This document shows, piece after piece, positions 35,505-48,599 of a DNA stretch of 64,000 nucleotides. The notes beneath the pieces are model-generated. The model was not told the DNA's origin. It made no database searches and was given only the letters and a program-made list of their open reading frames with translations. Source of the stretch: Phoebastria nigripes. Lineage: Eukaryota > Chordata > Aves > Procellariiformes > Diomedeidae. A program made the position numbers and the translations under genes. The stretch spans positions 248,001 through 312,000 of the forward strand of contig JAYKAV010002109.1 in the NCBI GenBank assembly GCA_035582835.1, given 5' to 3'. How positions within the stretch are numbered: position 1 is the stretch's first letter; each line of letters opens with the position of its first letter.

Positions 35505-35715
35505 TGTGGCCAGAAGTTAATATTCCTCTGGCATGGTGCCCTGCCCGGGGAGGGTGGCAGGCTCTTGCATTTAATAACTTATTTATCTTTCCTTATTGCA
35601 GGAACGATGACAGTTTTCATTATTAAGCTGCTAGGTAATAGTCTAGCCTTTGGTGGGAGCTGAATCATCATCCCCTCTTTGCTGACAATTTGATTCAATT
35701 ACCCAGGAGAGGTGT
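35505..35715. promoter_or_regulatory. Candidate enhancer-like AT-rich island
   Basis: AT-rich, repeat-free sequence with clustered ATTA cores (gttaatattc, catttaataac, tcattattaag, caattaccc) set between GC-rich flanks. Confidence 0.33.
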
Positions 35716-36490
35716 GACAGGGAGGACGAGCGAGTGCCCCATCGCTGCCGCAGCGGCCACCCTCCGCCGGGGCAGCAAGCCAGGGCAGCGGCGGTGCTGG
35801 GTGCCGGGGGTACAAGGCTGGCGGGGCAGGCGGAGATGGCTGTGCACGTGCCACGCGAGGCTTGGGCTCTCCGCCGATGGCCAGGGTGGTGGCTGTCCCC
35901 CAGCGATGCTCTCTGCTGTCTGCCCGTGCTCCCCCTTGTTCCTGCAGCAGGACAGACTCCCACCCCAAGGAGCCGACGTGTCCCTTGCCATGGGGCTTGC
36001 AGGAGGAGGGGACAGTGCGGGGCATCAAGCACGGGGTGATGGGGAGTGCAGGCAGCGGCCAGCCAGAGAGCCATGGCCCCGACCCAGCCCCAGCGCCCTG
36101 CTCAGCACAGATGCAGTGGTGGTAGGGACACGGGAGAGGGCTCTCCAGCTTCTCCCTTGCCTTGAAAACGGCCTTCTCCTCCCCAGCCCCAAGGGATTTG
36201 GAAACCACCAGCCCAGAGTGGTATTTTGTGTGTGCGCTATCGTGCTGGAGGGAAGCCACAGAGTGCCTGGCAAAGCGCTTCCCTCCCCGCTCTGCCCTGA
36301 TGCTCCCCAGCCAGCGGCCGCAGCAGCGCGGCCGTCGCAGCAGCCGGGTGGTGGGAGCTCCGAGAAGGAGGCAACGCCGGACAGGTTTTGGACATTGCTA
36401 ACAAAACGAGGGCAAAGCAGAGAGAAACTGGCTGGGACCTAGTGGTGTTTCTGTGCCTGCGCCGCAGCGCGGGGAAGCAGCTCTGTGACG
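35716..36490. other. GC-rich intergenic, no gene seen
   Basis: High GC with CpGs and open frames on both strands (250 and 186 residues). No conserved domain, start context or splice pattern; read as low-stop GC-rich DNA. Confidence 0.5.
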
Positions 36491-36509
36491 GCTGCTAGAC
36501 CGTGCTCGT

Positions 36510-36640
36510 GGATGCAATGATATATGCAGTCAATTAAATATGACCAATTTTTAATTAGATGTATAAACACGCCTAAAGTTAAATGAGGTCTCTTTATAGA
36601 TAAAAAATGCAGCGTGGTACCATACGAAATGAGAAACCCA
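36510..36640. promoter_or_regulatory. Candidate enhancer-like AT-rich island
   Basis: AT-rich run with TAATTA at 36,552-36,557 and further AATTAAAT cores, bordered by GC-rich DNA on the left. Confidence 0.3.
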
Positions 36641-37029
36641 TGCCGTTCCCAAATGGGAGCTTCCCAGATTCACACATGGAGATGCCTTTGGAAACTGGCC
36701 CCTCGCCTTCCACCCTGCCTCTTCGCAGAAGCAGCTTCCAGCGGTCAGGGGTGTCTGGGTGTGAGGACTGGGGCTCGCAGCGACGCAGCCTCTGGCAAGG
36801 CTGAAAGCGGGGAGAGGGGCTGTATCCCGCTCCTCGGGGAGCCTCAAAGCAGCTGGGATGCGTCTCGGCGTTTGCCCAGCTCCTGGCTCAGCCCAGCTCC
36901 TACTTTAACCCGTGTTTTGCAGCACCTCTCCGTCCTCCTCCGCGCCAGCCTCACAGCCGGGCCCCCTGCAGATGGGCACACTCTCGGCTGGGGTGCTTTC
37001 CCTCCCCTCCCAGATGCACACCTTGTTAT

Positions 37030-37400
37030 AATGCTGCCGTTACAGAGGAAAAGAAACAGAAGGAAAAAAGTGAACCAGTTTCTAATTATGCCTTGTTTGC
37101 TTTCATTTAGAGCTAATTCAGCCCACACAAAAGTTATTCGCCATATTAAGAGAGATATATATTTAAAAAAAAACACAGATGCATGGCTTCATTAAAAAAA
37201 TTAAAATGTAGAAACTAAGTAGTGTCTATTTCCACCTTTCCCCCTCTGATTAAAAACTATTTGCATTTCAAAACAAACCATCATTAATTTGGACCAAATG
37301 TTAGCAGGGCTCTTCTTTCTAGTCAGGATAATTAAGCATGTGGCACGGCGGTGAATGACTCCATCTTTGTACAAAGACTCAGATTAGCTTCTTCCTCTGG
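37030..37400. promoter_or_regulatory. Candidate developmental enhancer
   Basis: About 370 bp of AT-rich, repeat-free sequence with TAATTA at 37,083-37,088 and 37,329-37,334, a CArG-like CCATATTAAG at 37,141-37,150, and ATTAATTT near 37,283. It is one of the longest such islands here. Function and conservation inferred. Confidence 0.42.
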
Positions 37401-37404
37401 GCTG

Positions 37405-40400
37405 AGGTGGTGACTCAGAGGGATGCAGAGCCCGGGCTTTGCAGCAGCTCGTTGCACTGATACCTCGTGGCCCAGACATCTGCGGCCCAGACACCGAAAG
37501 CGGGGTGGTGCACCCCCTCTCGCCTGCCAGGACCAGGGCTCGCTGCTGCTATGGGGGACCCAGAGAAAATGCTTCCTGAAGGTGAAGCCAACACTGAGCA
37601 TGCACGTCAAAAATTAAGGGCAAGAAAACCCCCAAGGAAGCTTTTAGACCCAAACCTGTAATGATTCCTGCACAGACTTGGAGATCTGGCTGACAGCAGT
37701 GGTATTTTGTGCAGGCACAGGGATCTGCCAGCACAAGCTGGAGGCCACGGTAGTCTGAGAAGAATAAAAAAGCCCCAGGAAATCCAGAGCTTATTTGCAG
37801 GAAACCCAAACACTTGAAAGAATGGAAAGTGGCTGCCGAAGGTGAGCGATCTGCCTTCCACCCGCCCCTGCCTGCGCACCACTCCCTCCTCCTCTGTGTT
37901 TTGCAGAAGCCTTGGAGGATGGGACCCGGGGAACACCGGTCGCCTTCATACCTGCCCCTAGAGCAGAGCACAGCCCCTGGCCCCAGCTCGGCTTTTGCTC
38001 TTTCCCTGCATCGCTCTGGGTTTGCGGTGCACCCGGCTGGGGCTGTGCTGGACCGGGCAGCGCCTGCGGAGGCGGCTGGCTCCGAGCATCCTGCATCCCG
38101 CAGCCCCCCGGTCCTGGGCCAGGGTGACGGGTGGACATGTCCGAGAAGCAATGGTCCACCAAGAGTCAAACCTCTGAGATGGCGGGTGCCACCGAACGGG
38201 GAGCAGGTGCCATGCGGGAGGAGCTCAGTGGCGGAGGGGACAGCTTGTGTCAGAGCATGTAGTGCAGGAAGGGGAGGAAGATGTGCAGGAGCCTTTCCTC
38301 AGCCCCCGTGTCTGGAGCTAAAGGGTTACAGGCAGCAAGCTCTGCAGGGCTGCTTCTCCCAAGGGGTTTGGCAGCTGCCTGTCACGGGTGGATTTGGGCT
38401 TCTTGTCCCCTGTGATGGAGCTGCCGTGTCAAACAGCAAATTTCAGTGCCCGTGCCGCAGCGGAGGACAGCCGTGAGACAAGGTCTGTGGCTGATCTTGC
38501 TTGTTGGAAGAGTCAGCATGGCTGGAAAAGAAGAAGAGAAACTTGCAGGCTCACAAGCACTTCTACCGTTAGGTATCTGTTCCTTTTCTGTTGCCCTGCT
38601 CTGGAGGTGCTAGAGCTGGTGTTGCACTCTCCCACAAGCAGGTAAAGCAATTAGTAAAACACAATCCATGTTCCTGAGGTTTTCTCTCCTTCTCTAGCAG
38701 GACTGAGTCCAGATGATGCAGGTGGGTTGGAAGAAACCATGTTTACAGCCTTTGGTTTCTCCTAAATTCAAATTGAATTTGAATGAAAGTTTCTGGATTA
38801 ATTACAGGGAAAAAAATACTGAAAACTAAATACAGAAAAGTCAGAGACTCGCATGAGGAGTTTCGAATGGAGCTGCACGGCTGGTCAGGACTGAGTGTCC
38901 AGCCTCAGCACCGTCCGGGTATTTTACATTTTCTTCCCAAGGTGACTTATCCTGGAAGGTCTCAGTGGGGGAAGGACACCTGAACTCAAATAAAGCCGGG
39001 CAGCCCAAGGAATCGTATCATGAGATTCTCCATGAGAAGGCCCTCAGCCTCTGGGCTTCAAAACCATAAGGGCTTCCTACAGAAGCTGTGAAATACAGCC
39101 TACAGCCGTGAGAGCACGGGAGCGGGTCTAAAACGGATGATGGAGCTCTTTGCTCAAGGCTGCCTGCACTGACGAGTGCCGAGGACGGGGGTGCCGTGGC
39201 CGACCCCGTGCCTTGCTGCAAGAGGGGCAGGGTGGGAGCCGGGCGGATGCTCTGCTGTGCAGCTGCTCCCTCCTCTCGCCTGTGTTTTGGCTCCTGAAAC
39301 CTCCCGTGGGCATGTCAACATAGTAATTATGAATGAAAATGATTTACCAAGACCTTTCCTTCATTGCAGTTGCCTACTGTGTGTGTTTGCTACCGGTTTT
39401 AAGCCCTGTCCAGGACCGGCGGTCACCCACCACCCCCGAGGCACACGGGACTGCCCTGCTCCCGTCCCCCACAGCAACTCCGGCATCTGTTTTCCGGGTG
39501 ATATTGGCCAACATTCCTCTCAAATAACATTCCAGAGATATTTACAAGATATGTACAGAAAATAAAAACACGAAAAGAGAATTTATTAAAAATAATAAAA
39601 CCGAGGAGCTGAGGAACGCCTTGCCTGCCCCGCTGACACTGCGCAGCTACCCACGGGTGCTGCCCACGGACCGGCACCGAGCCGGAGCAGGAGCAGCCCT
39701 GCAGCGGAGCAGGGAGATGCAGAGGCCACTCGCTTTTACCACTCCTCATGCATCGGCACGGCTTCGTCATTGTCTCTCTGGAGCAGGGCATGGAGCTCGG
39801 AGAAGTCATCCTCCTGGGGTCGTACCGATGCAGCTCGCTCCCTTGTTGCAGCTTGTGCCTGTCTGGATCACCCAACCCTGGCACCCGCTGCTGCTGTGCC
39901 TATCAAAGATGCTGTGCTCACAGCGGAGCATGAAACAGCTCGGAAGTGCTGTGCCGAAGAGCAGAGAAAAAGCAGACTATTAATTAACAGCAAATGTACA
40001 GCTAATGGGGGTTTTTTCTCTTCCTAAACAATTCATCAAAATGATTTCATTGAAATTTAGCTGATGGGGCGCTAAATGCAGCTGGTCTGTCCTGCTCTGG
40101 TTTTTTTCTGTCCTGGCTAGAACAGAAAGCTGATATTGCAGCCTCGGATTTGGGATTAACTGCACACTTTGGGGATGGAGACAGTGGGAGTGAATAAGTT
40201 AGTGATTCTGCCCCTGCCAGAATTTAGAAGATATAGGGGCTGTAAGTAAAGGGGTTACAATACACAAAACTGACATAATACTCACCCCTTCCTTTATACA
40301 GGCTCCTTTACTGCCTGCAAGTTCATTTAAATACAGAGCAGAAATTCCTATTGGGCCAGTTTAGGGACTGTAATAAAGCCAAGCTAGGGAGGAAGGCCAA

Positions 40401-41190
40401 GCTGGTTATTGGTGATGCCGTTACTGGATATGTCATGCTGTTACAGAGTACACTTGACAGACGCCTGAAATGGCCCTGCTTCACAAAAAAAAACTTCGAA
40501 AAAAAATAAGGTTGTTAAATTTTTTAGTGTTTTTTAAAATTGCTCTTATATAGAAAGAGGGAAAACAGCTGTTTACAGCTTTAAAGGCTTGTTTTTTTCC
40601 TTAGAAGTCACATTGCTTTTGGAATTTAAAGGTACAGAGAAAGGCTAAATGTAACCTAGAAAACTGCATCAGGCATATGCTTAATGTCCCCATCAAAGCT
40701 GCACACTGAAGTGCTTTGCTGAGTTGGAGCCAGGAGATGCTTCCATATCTCTGCCTCCTGCACGCCACAAACACCCTGAGCCCGGGGGCAGCTCCGCTTT
40801 TTGAAGACGACAGCGGAGTTCATCCCCAAGCCCAGCCCTCTCCATCATTTGTAACTCCAGTGCTTGCGGGAGGTGCCCTCCTNGGAAGCAGGCAGGGGCA
40901 GCTGGATGCCCTGAGAGGGTGATGCACCACGAGCCGGAGGCTGCCCAGCGCTCGGCTCTGCAGGGACTGTGCTGGGCAGCCCAAGAAGCCCGGTTCTCCC
41001 TGGAAACCCTCTCATCCATCCAACCTGCCTGTGTTTCCAAAGATTTAGAAAGCTGCTAATCAGCAGAAGCATTCATCTCTCAGACCGGACTATTATTTTC
41101 TGCTTTANGCTCTTGTCTTGCGTCCCCAGACGAGGTTGGTGCCATGGGCACGCTGGGTCCCGCGGCAGGCGCCGTGCTCCGACCAGCACA
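37405..41190. other. Intergenic, mostly unique, no gene seen
   Basis: GC-rich at 37.4-38.3 kb and 39.1-39.9 kb. AT-rich with ATTA cores at 39.97-40.10 kb (TAATTA at 39,981-39,986) and AT-rich from 40.2 to 40.7 kb, where T- and A-runs dominate. No exon pattern recognised in the several 100-200-residue frames. Confidence 0.5.
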
Positions 41191-41196
41191 ACAACC

Positions 41197-41385
41197 AGAA
41201 CAGAACAGAACAGAATAGAATATTTTCAGTTCGAAGGGACCTACAATGATCATCCAGTCCAACTGCCTGACCACTTCAGGGCTGACCAAAAGTTAAATCA
41301 TGTTACTAAGGGCATTGTCCAAACGCCTCTTAAACACTGACAGGCACGGGGCATCGACCACCTCTCCAGGAAGCCTGTTCCAGAG
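41197..41385 (-). mobile_element. CR1 LINE 3' end, 5'-truncated
   Basis: On the minus strand the sequence starts ctctggaacaggcttcctgg, continues through the cagtgtttaagaggcgtttgg block and ends aggtcccttcgaactgaaa plus a tail of ATTCT/GTTCT units. This is the standard avian CR1 3' terminus. Only about 190 bp is present, as usual for 5'-truncated CR1 copies. It is the least diverged interspersed repeat in the window. Confidence 0.93.
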
Positions 41386-41389
41386 AGGT

Positions 41390-44145
41390 GGGGCGGGAGC
41401 TGCAGTCCAGGGAGACGGCAATGGACAAACAGGATCCAGCTGCCAGAGGAGCAAATCCTGGAGCCTCACAACTTTCCCATCCAGCCATGAAACAATCTGC
41501 TGATTTTATTGAAACCAGATCGCCGGCTTCATCCTGCAGTCGCTGCTTCAGCCGGTTCGTCACGTCCAGCGGCCCTCGGGAGCTGCCCGGCACTGCGAGG
41601 GGAGCAGAAGATGACAGAAAAGATGCAGGCTGGCTGAGTTCCCCCGCCACAGCCTTGCCCATGCTCACAACATGTACACATATGTTTCCAAAAAAGGTGG
41701 ATCAAGGCATTGCCAAGATCTGGAGGGGCTGGCTTAGAGCCCGCATGGCTCCCGTGAAGTCCTACCCACCACACTTTTACCCTTTGGCTCGTCCTTTTCC
41801 ATGTAATATTCCAGCTGGTCCTTTCCTCTTATACCTCTCCAGATGCCTTATTTGCAGAGAACAGGGCTGGCATCTCCTTTCCCCGGCGGTGTGCTGTGCA
41901 GGGAAATGCCAGCATGCCCAGGGTTCAGACCCAGCCCGATGCCCACATGCTGGCAGGTGCTCGTCCAGCTCCCCCGAGCTGGCGGGGAGGAGAGGCTGCA
42001 GCCTGAAAGTCCTGATCTGCCCCAGCCGCCCGCAGTGAGTCCAGGCTTGGCTGGCAGCTGTGGTTCCTGTAATCAGGAACGGCTGAGGGTCACAGCAAAT
42101 CAGCCAAAATTGTCACCGTCACACCGCAGCCGCAGCCCGTGTCCTCTGTGGAAGCCCAAGTTTATCCCGAAGGTCACAACTGAAACGGGTCCATGATGAG
42201 TTCCAAGTAACCAAAGTAACCAAACCTGCTGTGTTAAGCCTGGAAATACTTATCTCCGTTGTGGTGGCACCTAGGGACGTGCTCGGCACTGGAGCATCCC
42301 TGGGCTGAGAGATCACAAAGAGGCAAAAACAGATTTCCACCAGTGATGCTGCAAAGCCCAAGATTTTGGACCCTTTGAAATCAGTCAAGTGACTAAGGGC
42401 TAGCGAGCTAACGAGGGATGTTAGTGGTTCATCACGGAGGCTTAACGACTTTGACCAGCTTGCACATGTTGCAGCACACTTGGTGGTGTTGCTGGGAAGT
42501 CTTAACGGAAAAGACATGATTTGTTCTCAAGTTTCACGAAGCTGGCCTTTGGACTGAGCCTTGAGGAGCTTGGTGAGGGGTGAGGGTGTCTGGAGGGCTT
42601 TGCTGGGGTCCCCGAGGTGGCTCCGTTGCCCCCAGGGATGGAGGAAGGTGGACAACTGGATAAAACTGTCCAGCACTGACAGACTCCCCTTTAATGCCCT
42701 GCACAGGGCATGGAGCAGACTTTGGCGGAGAGCAAAATCCCCTCATCTTAAAGATCACCCCTCGGTGCTCGTTTTGCAGAGATTTGACTGACCTTAGTAG
42801 AGGGGAGAAATGGACAACAAAAATAATAAAAGATAGAACGTGAAACCATCTGGCCTGGAGTCACTGTCCTAAAGGGGAGAAGAGTGAAACCCCAACCATC
42901 TGAGATGGCAGAGCATGTATGCTTTTATTTCAAAATATTACTTAAAGGCTGGTGCTTTTGTTTCATAATATTACTTAAAGGGTGTTAAACTATACAAAGG
43001 CAATATGTGATTTTGCCTAAACCCTCTGAAGTCCAGAGCTGCACCGAGATGAGCATGGCCTGTCCATTATAATCTCAATGATTCCTTTAATTGGCTCAAT
43101 TTACAGTCCTTCACTGGTGGTCTTTTCCTGCTCTGCTGTGGTGTAAAATCACTAAGCTGCTTCAGGGGACTGCTGAGCTGCCCTTCCTTGCTCTGAGGCT
43201 GATCCAAAGAAGTATGAACAGCAGCAAATGTGGCTTTGACTGATTTATAAGATTTAAATAAATAAATGTGAGAAATAAAGCCCATCCCTGCCTGGTTGTC
43301 CTTGCTCCAGAGAGGCCAAGCTTGGGTGTGGCAGGAGGAGTAGGAAATACGGATCGGGGGGATTGCAGCGGGACCCTCCGAGTCACTGCTGAGGAACGCC
43401 GGTGTTTCTGGTCCTGGCGCAGGGAGAGGTGGGGTGTCCCACGCCGCTCCNGGGGACCCGCCTCATGCACCTCACGGCGGCGGAGCAGGAGCCGCCCCGC
43501 TCGCCTGCCCGGGCAGGGTGCACAGGGCGGTCTGATAGAAATGCCGGGGCTTAATTTGCCGCGTGCAATTCCGGCATGGAATGGAAAGCATCGGCCCATT
43601 AGGGTTGCTAAGAGACCTGAGCTGGCACCCAACTTACCCAAACAAACCAAGCCTGTGACCGATACTTGAAAATCAAGGGCGCCTTCAAGCATCGCTCTCG
43701 TTCCTCTGCCCGCTGATTGCACGTTGAAATGTTTGGGAGAGGCTGTAGCGGGGCAGGGGGGACCCATGGGGCTGGGGGCTGCCGGGGCTGGGACCCCAGC
43801 CCACTCCCTGCCCTCCCTCACCACAGGCAGGTTTCACCAGGAAGGCATCTCCGCTTCGCTAAACGAAGAAAACTGGGCATGCACAGACACCTGAGGTTTG
43901 CTCCTTTGGGCTTGTTTATTTATTTCTCTCTGGTAGCTTCGGGGAAGGGCGAGGGACCCCTCTCCTGCGGGACACACAGATCATCTCTGTCTGTGCAAAG
44001 AATTCGCCCAGGCATATTGTAATAGCGCTGCTCACAGGGTAAGGACTTAATCCTGGCTCCTTCTTGCCATCCAGGAAAATATTCCCAATATTTTAACAAG
44101 GCAGCGTGTTATCCGTCCCCNGCCTCCCTCCCCTCTCGGCTCAGA
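41390..44145. other. Intergenic, no gene seen
   Basis: Unique sequence, AT-rich around 42.9-43.3 kb, GC-rich at 43.35-43.85 kb with a G-run-dense stretch at 43,748-43,795 that could form a G-quadruplex. The 216-220-residue frames show no domain. Confidence 0.5.
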
Positions 44146-44149
44146 GAAA

Positions 44150-44520
44150 CCGTTCTCAAATTATCACGGGGATATAAGTGAAGTAATAACCTGGGATGAC
44201 AGGCTAAACTCAAGGACCGTTTGGCTGCAGCTAGTTAAATATCTATTTTTGGCACTTTTTTCCCCAAAGTCTGATTTCTTTGAAACAGAAAATTAACAAA
44301 ACCCGGAGCTAGCTGATTTCAACAAAGTGTTTTGATGAATAATATGCCATAATGGGCCAAAACAAGATAGGGAGTTTATCTCATCCCACTGCACATCACA
44401 TTTCATGCTCACATCCGCTTGTTTCCAGCCTTCCTGCCTGGGCTGTGATTGGAGAGTCTGTTTTCTTTCATAATCGGCTTCGACTGCTCCAAAATGGAAC
44501 ACTTTGAGGGTTCTAGAGAA
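44150..44520. promoter_or_regulatory. Candidate enhancer-like AT-rich island
   Basis: Repeat-free AT-rich sequence with a ctagttaaatatctatttttgg block near 44,230, several ATTA/TAAT cores and a gtgattgg segment. Distinct from GC-rich flanks. Confidence 0.33.
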
Positions 44521-44524
44521 AAAG

Positions 44525-47500
44525 GTTGTTTTTTTCTTCCATCAGTGCCATTCTGCCAAGAGACTTCTGCAGGAAGTTGAGGACAATCAACTTGTGAAGT
44601 TGGGAAATTTTCTCAAAATGCAAATATTGTCCCTCTGTCATCCCGATTTTAAATCCCACTGCAGTGCAGGTCATGGAGGTGAAGAGGCAAACATGGCCCC
44701 ATGTATCCGCATCTTCCCAAACACCTGAGCTGTTTTGGAAACAGACCGATCATTTTGTTACATATTTATTAAGATCATCTCTCCTTAGTGTGTTGGGTAG
44801 AAAAACAAGTGCAAATTGAATGAATGATTGATCGTTAAAACCATGTGCCTATTTACCTTTCGTTTTGAATTTTTATATATGAAAAAACTCCACAAGCCCT
44901 TAAAACCATCTTCTCTCTGATGTCTAGAAAAAAGAATTAAAAAAGAAGTGAGGGAAACTTGCAGGTCTGTCTGTAGGACCGGTCCCCGGTCCCCAGCCCC
45001 CACCCCGAGCTGGGATGCTGGGGCGTCCCGAGGATGCCCCGGGGCAGGAGCGGTGGCCTGGGACGCNTGGATCAGCTGCAGACCTCTGCTCCCTCAGGCA
45101 GTGGTGCCATGTGTTTCCATTTATAAATTAATCAAATTTCATATTAGACCCACTTGAGGATTTTGTGCGCTCGCTGCCTCTCCGGGGAAGATGTCCCAAG
45201 GCACCGGCTGGTTAGAAACATCCAGCTTCTTACCCTCCGCAATACAGGAGTGCGTATAGGAAAAAAACCCAGTTTAGACCTGGAGCCAACACTGGCCTTT
45301 AGCTAATGCATCTTTTTGGTGATCGGATTAAGAGAAGGAGCTACTTGAAGGCTACCTGGAGCGTGAGATAGGAAGCACGGCCCCTCTCCAAACCTGTGTT
45401 TTCAGCATCCTGCTGAGCGCAGGGCTGTCCTTAGGGCAGCCTGGGTTAGACAGAGCCTTGCTACAGCAGACTGCCAGACAAGCTGCTGCAGACCCTGACC
45501 TTTTTGATTCGGTGCAATAACGTCCTCATCCAGTGGGCTAACCGGCTTCTCCAGGGTAACAGCACGAGCCACCCGCGGGGAGCAGACAGCTTGCTGGCTG
45601 CTGCTCCGGCTCTGGGCAGAGCTGCCCGTGCAGGCAGGGTCGTGCAGGGATGAGCGAGCGTTAGCAAGCACCAGGCTGGCAGTCCCGGCAGGGCCAGGCA
45701 GCAGGAGCNGCAGGGCAGGGCAGCGAGGCAGCGGAGGAGCTCTGTCCCATCCGCGCGGCAGCGTGCAAGGGTGCTTCTGCCCTTCTGGGGCTTCCCGGCA
45801 TCCCGGGCTGCGGCTGTACACAGTGGCAGCAAGCAGAGCCAGTTTGCTGGCATGAATTATTTATTGGCCGTGCAATGGGTTTTGTTGCNGACAGGACTGC
45901 GGGGCTGGGTTACAAGCATGGTCTGGAGTGGCCTCTTGTGTACAGCTGTAATGGAGGATGCTGCGGTGCTTGTCAGGCTGATGGACTGCTGANAGCTTGG
46001 GGAAAAGCTCCTCCGCTCCAGCCTCCCAGGGAAAATGCAGTCGACTACCAGGTCCTGGCTGGACACCAGGACTCAGCGCAGCCTGGCCTCGGAGCACGCT
46101 CCAGCACGTAGCTCTTGTGTTGCCATGTTGTTTGGGCAGTGCCAACATTAATTATAAAATAGCGGTGGTCAGGAGGGCGATGCTGGGGAAGGCTGCTCTG
46201 CTCTGTGCCTCAGCTCAGCTGGAATATGTGAAAGATACGTGAATGATATAATATGTGTGGAGGATCTGCTACCCTTCCAGGCAAGTCTAGCAGGAGATTT
46301 TCTCTGGTGACAAAACATGCTACCTGACTGGCTTTTGCTTGCACATCTCTTCCTGGGAGCTAGGGGGTGATAAGGGAGGTGGAAATGAGAACGTGAAGTG
46401 GGATGCTTTGATATGAGAAACCTGTAAGACACACAGTGCGGGTGCTGGACGCTTAGCACCTAGCCGTGCCTCTCCAAAAAGAGTGGAGGGGAAAAATAAA
46501 TAAAATAAAATCCCAAATCAATTAAGCAGCCAGGCACATTTACTCCAGGATCGTTTGTTCAAAAGCCATAAGTAATGTACTTCCCTTGNCTTTAGTGATC
46601 AATGCTACTTACCCACATGCACTCCAATTAATAAAACCTTTGTTCGCTTGGCCCTGGTCCACGCTGGCTTTTTAGCATCGTACATCCTCTGGAGCAGCCC
46701 AGACCGCCCCCAGCAACCTGTGCCAGAGCAGCCTGCACACTTTGCAGGTCCTCGCTGAGATCAAAGGGGATGGAGAGAGACTTTCTCTTGCTCTTGCTCG
46801 GCCCCAGGGGAGCCCACATGTCCGGACAGGGGGGGCCCAGGAGATGCCCCAGTGGAAGAGCACCCAAAAAGGCTGCCTGGCCAAGTCCAGAGGGGGTTAA
46901 TGGAACTGGCCCCTGAGTCACAGGGACAGAGCCCGGTGTCTTGGCTTTCGGGGTGGGAAGGCATGAGCAGTGGGGGGCAGCAGCCCACATACCTGTCCCA
47001 TGAGAGCCTGATCCGGGTGCTCAGCGCGGGCAGCGCAGTCCCCGTGGCTCCCCCCTCGGGTGGGGGGGCTGCGGTCCCTCCTGTGACAGCCTGGGAAGGG
47101 CTGGTGGAGGCTGGTTTGTGTCCCTGATCTGGCTGGTGAGACCCCCATAACCAGAGCTGGGCCAGTCCTGCAGCGAGCTCCCCACATCTGAACTGGGATG
47201 GGCTTTCCCTGCCTCTGCACAGCATCCCACGTGCGCTTCTTGGAACAGACATTTTGCTTGAAATGCTTTTATTTGTGGAAATGCCTGTACTTGTGCACAC
47301 TCGGGCACATTCCCATGTGGAAAAGTGCTGTGTGTAAATGACTCTCAAAGAGAGAAGCATCTCCCAGTCACTTTGCATACGCAGGCAATTACCGTGTGGG
47401 AGAGCAAACGGGATGTACTGTCTAGTAGACAGCGAACACTCTGATTCCCCCTCTCCTTTGGGAAGGGAACCAGATGCTTTTAAGTCTGGGGATCTGAGCA

Positions 47501-47955
47501 TCTAGTGCCATTTCTACTTGTTTTTCTTTGTGCAGCCTCTAGACCTCAGAGGCTTATTTCATCTGGGTGCCAGGATCGCTCCCCTGCTGACGAAGGACAG
47601 CCNGAGCTGTTCGAACAGCCACGAACCACTTCTCCTCCGTGTCGGCAGCTTCCTCGCATCCCCCCCGTGGCAGCATCCGTGTCCCCGGCCACACCGCCCC
47701 AACACCCAGCGCTCCAAGGCCACCCACGGCAAAGCTTGCCAGCCCTGGGATTTCTGAATGGCTGCAGACCGAGTCACACGCTGGCAAAAACTGCCGTGGG
47801 GTCACGAGCGATTTGCTGACAGGAGGGGCCCAAGCGGTAATTCACAGCTTGAGCGGTGGCCGAGGGGTGAGGAGCTTTTAATCTCCCTCCCAGGGTCTGG
47901 AGCCGCGCTGTTGCCCGTTTCTGTAATCTACAGACAAAGAATCAGAAGCAGCAGC
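44525..47955. other. Intergenic, no gene seen
   Basis: Contains an octamer ATGCAAAT at 44,618-44,625, AT-rich DNA at 44.75-44.95 kb, an (AAAT)-type run near 46,490-46,512 followed by a repeat-free AT-rich stretch to about 46,640, and GC-rich DNA at 45.4-45.8 and 46.65-47.2 kb. The 246-residue minus frame (46,761-47,501) has no recognisable domain. Confidence 0.5.
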
Positions 47956-47959
47956 ATTG

Positions 47960-48330
47960 CCTAGGGAATAAGCAAGATTTATTTCAAGCTAACATGAATG
48001 CTATTTTGCAGCACTGGGATGTTTAACCTTGGCCAGGAGGAATGATCTTGCTATTGTATAGCAGATAATTAATTGTTGCAAAACCCCCAAGAGATCAGAC
48101 AAATGAAGGGCAGCTCCGAGGCAAATTCCCAGATTTACACAGTGCCTTGAGCCACTTCCACCGCCCCCGGCCGCGGGAGCCGTGTCCAGCGCCGGTGTTC
48201 AGCGAGCGCGGAGCTGGGTGCTGAGTGGGCAATTTAAAGCAAATTGCAGAGTCCAAGGGCCAGCTCCAAACCACCACATCAAAAGTGCCCGAGTGGGTTA
48301 TTGTGCGATACGCCCTGAAGTGGAGTTTAA
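47960..48330. promoter_or_regulatory. Candidate enhancer-like island pair
   Basis: AT-rich, repeat-free sequence with TAATTA at 48,066-48,071 and a second block (gcaatttaaagcaaattgcag) near 48,228-48,249, split by a short GC-rich patch. Confidence 0.35.
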
Positions 48331-48599
48331 CATCTCATCTTTCCCCCTCCTCTGCCGAGCTCTCTCCCGTCCCCAATAACTGCATCAGGGCCCAACATCT
48401 CGTGTCCTGCGGCTTCCCCCGGGGCAGGGACCCGCACCCTCTCCCCTGGGGTGCCCGGTGGGATGGCGGTGGGTCCCCAGGCGGGCAGCTCTGCTGGGTG
48501 ACGGTGCAGTCGGTCCCGGCCTGCAGCTGCAGGGCAGGAGCGGGCAGCGGGATGCAGCGCCCGCTGTGCCGGTGGCTCGCTCNCCTTGCCTGCCTCATT

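Noticed and set aside
46761..47501. 246-residue minus-strand open frame
   Set aside because: No domain or splice context, and the translation is low in the residues typical of folded proteins; treated as chance.
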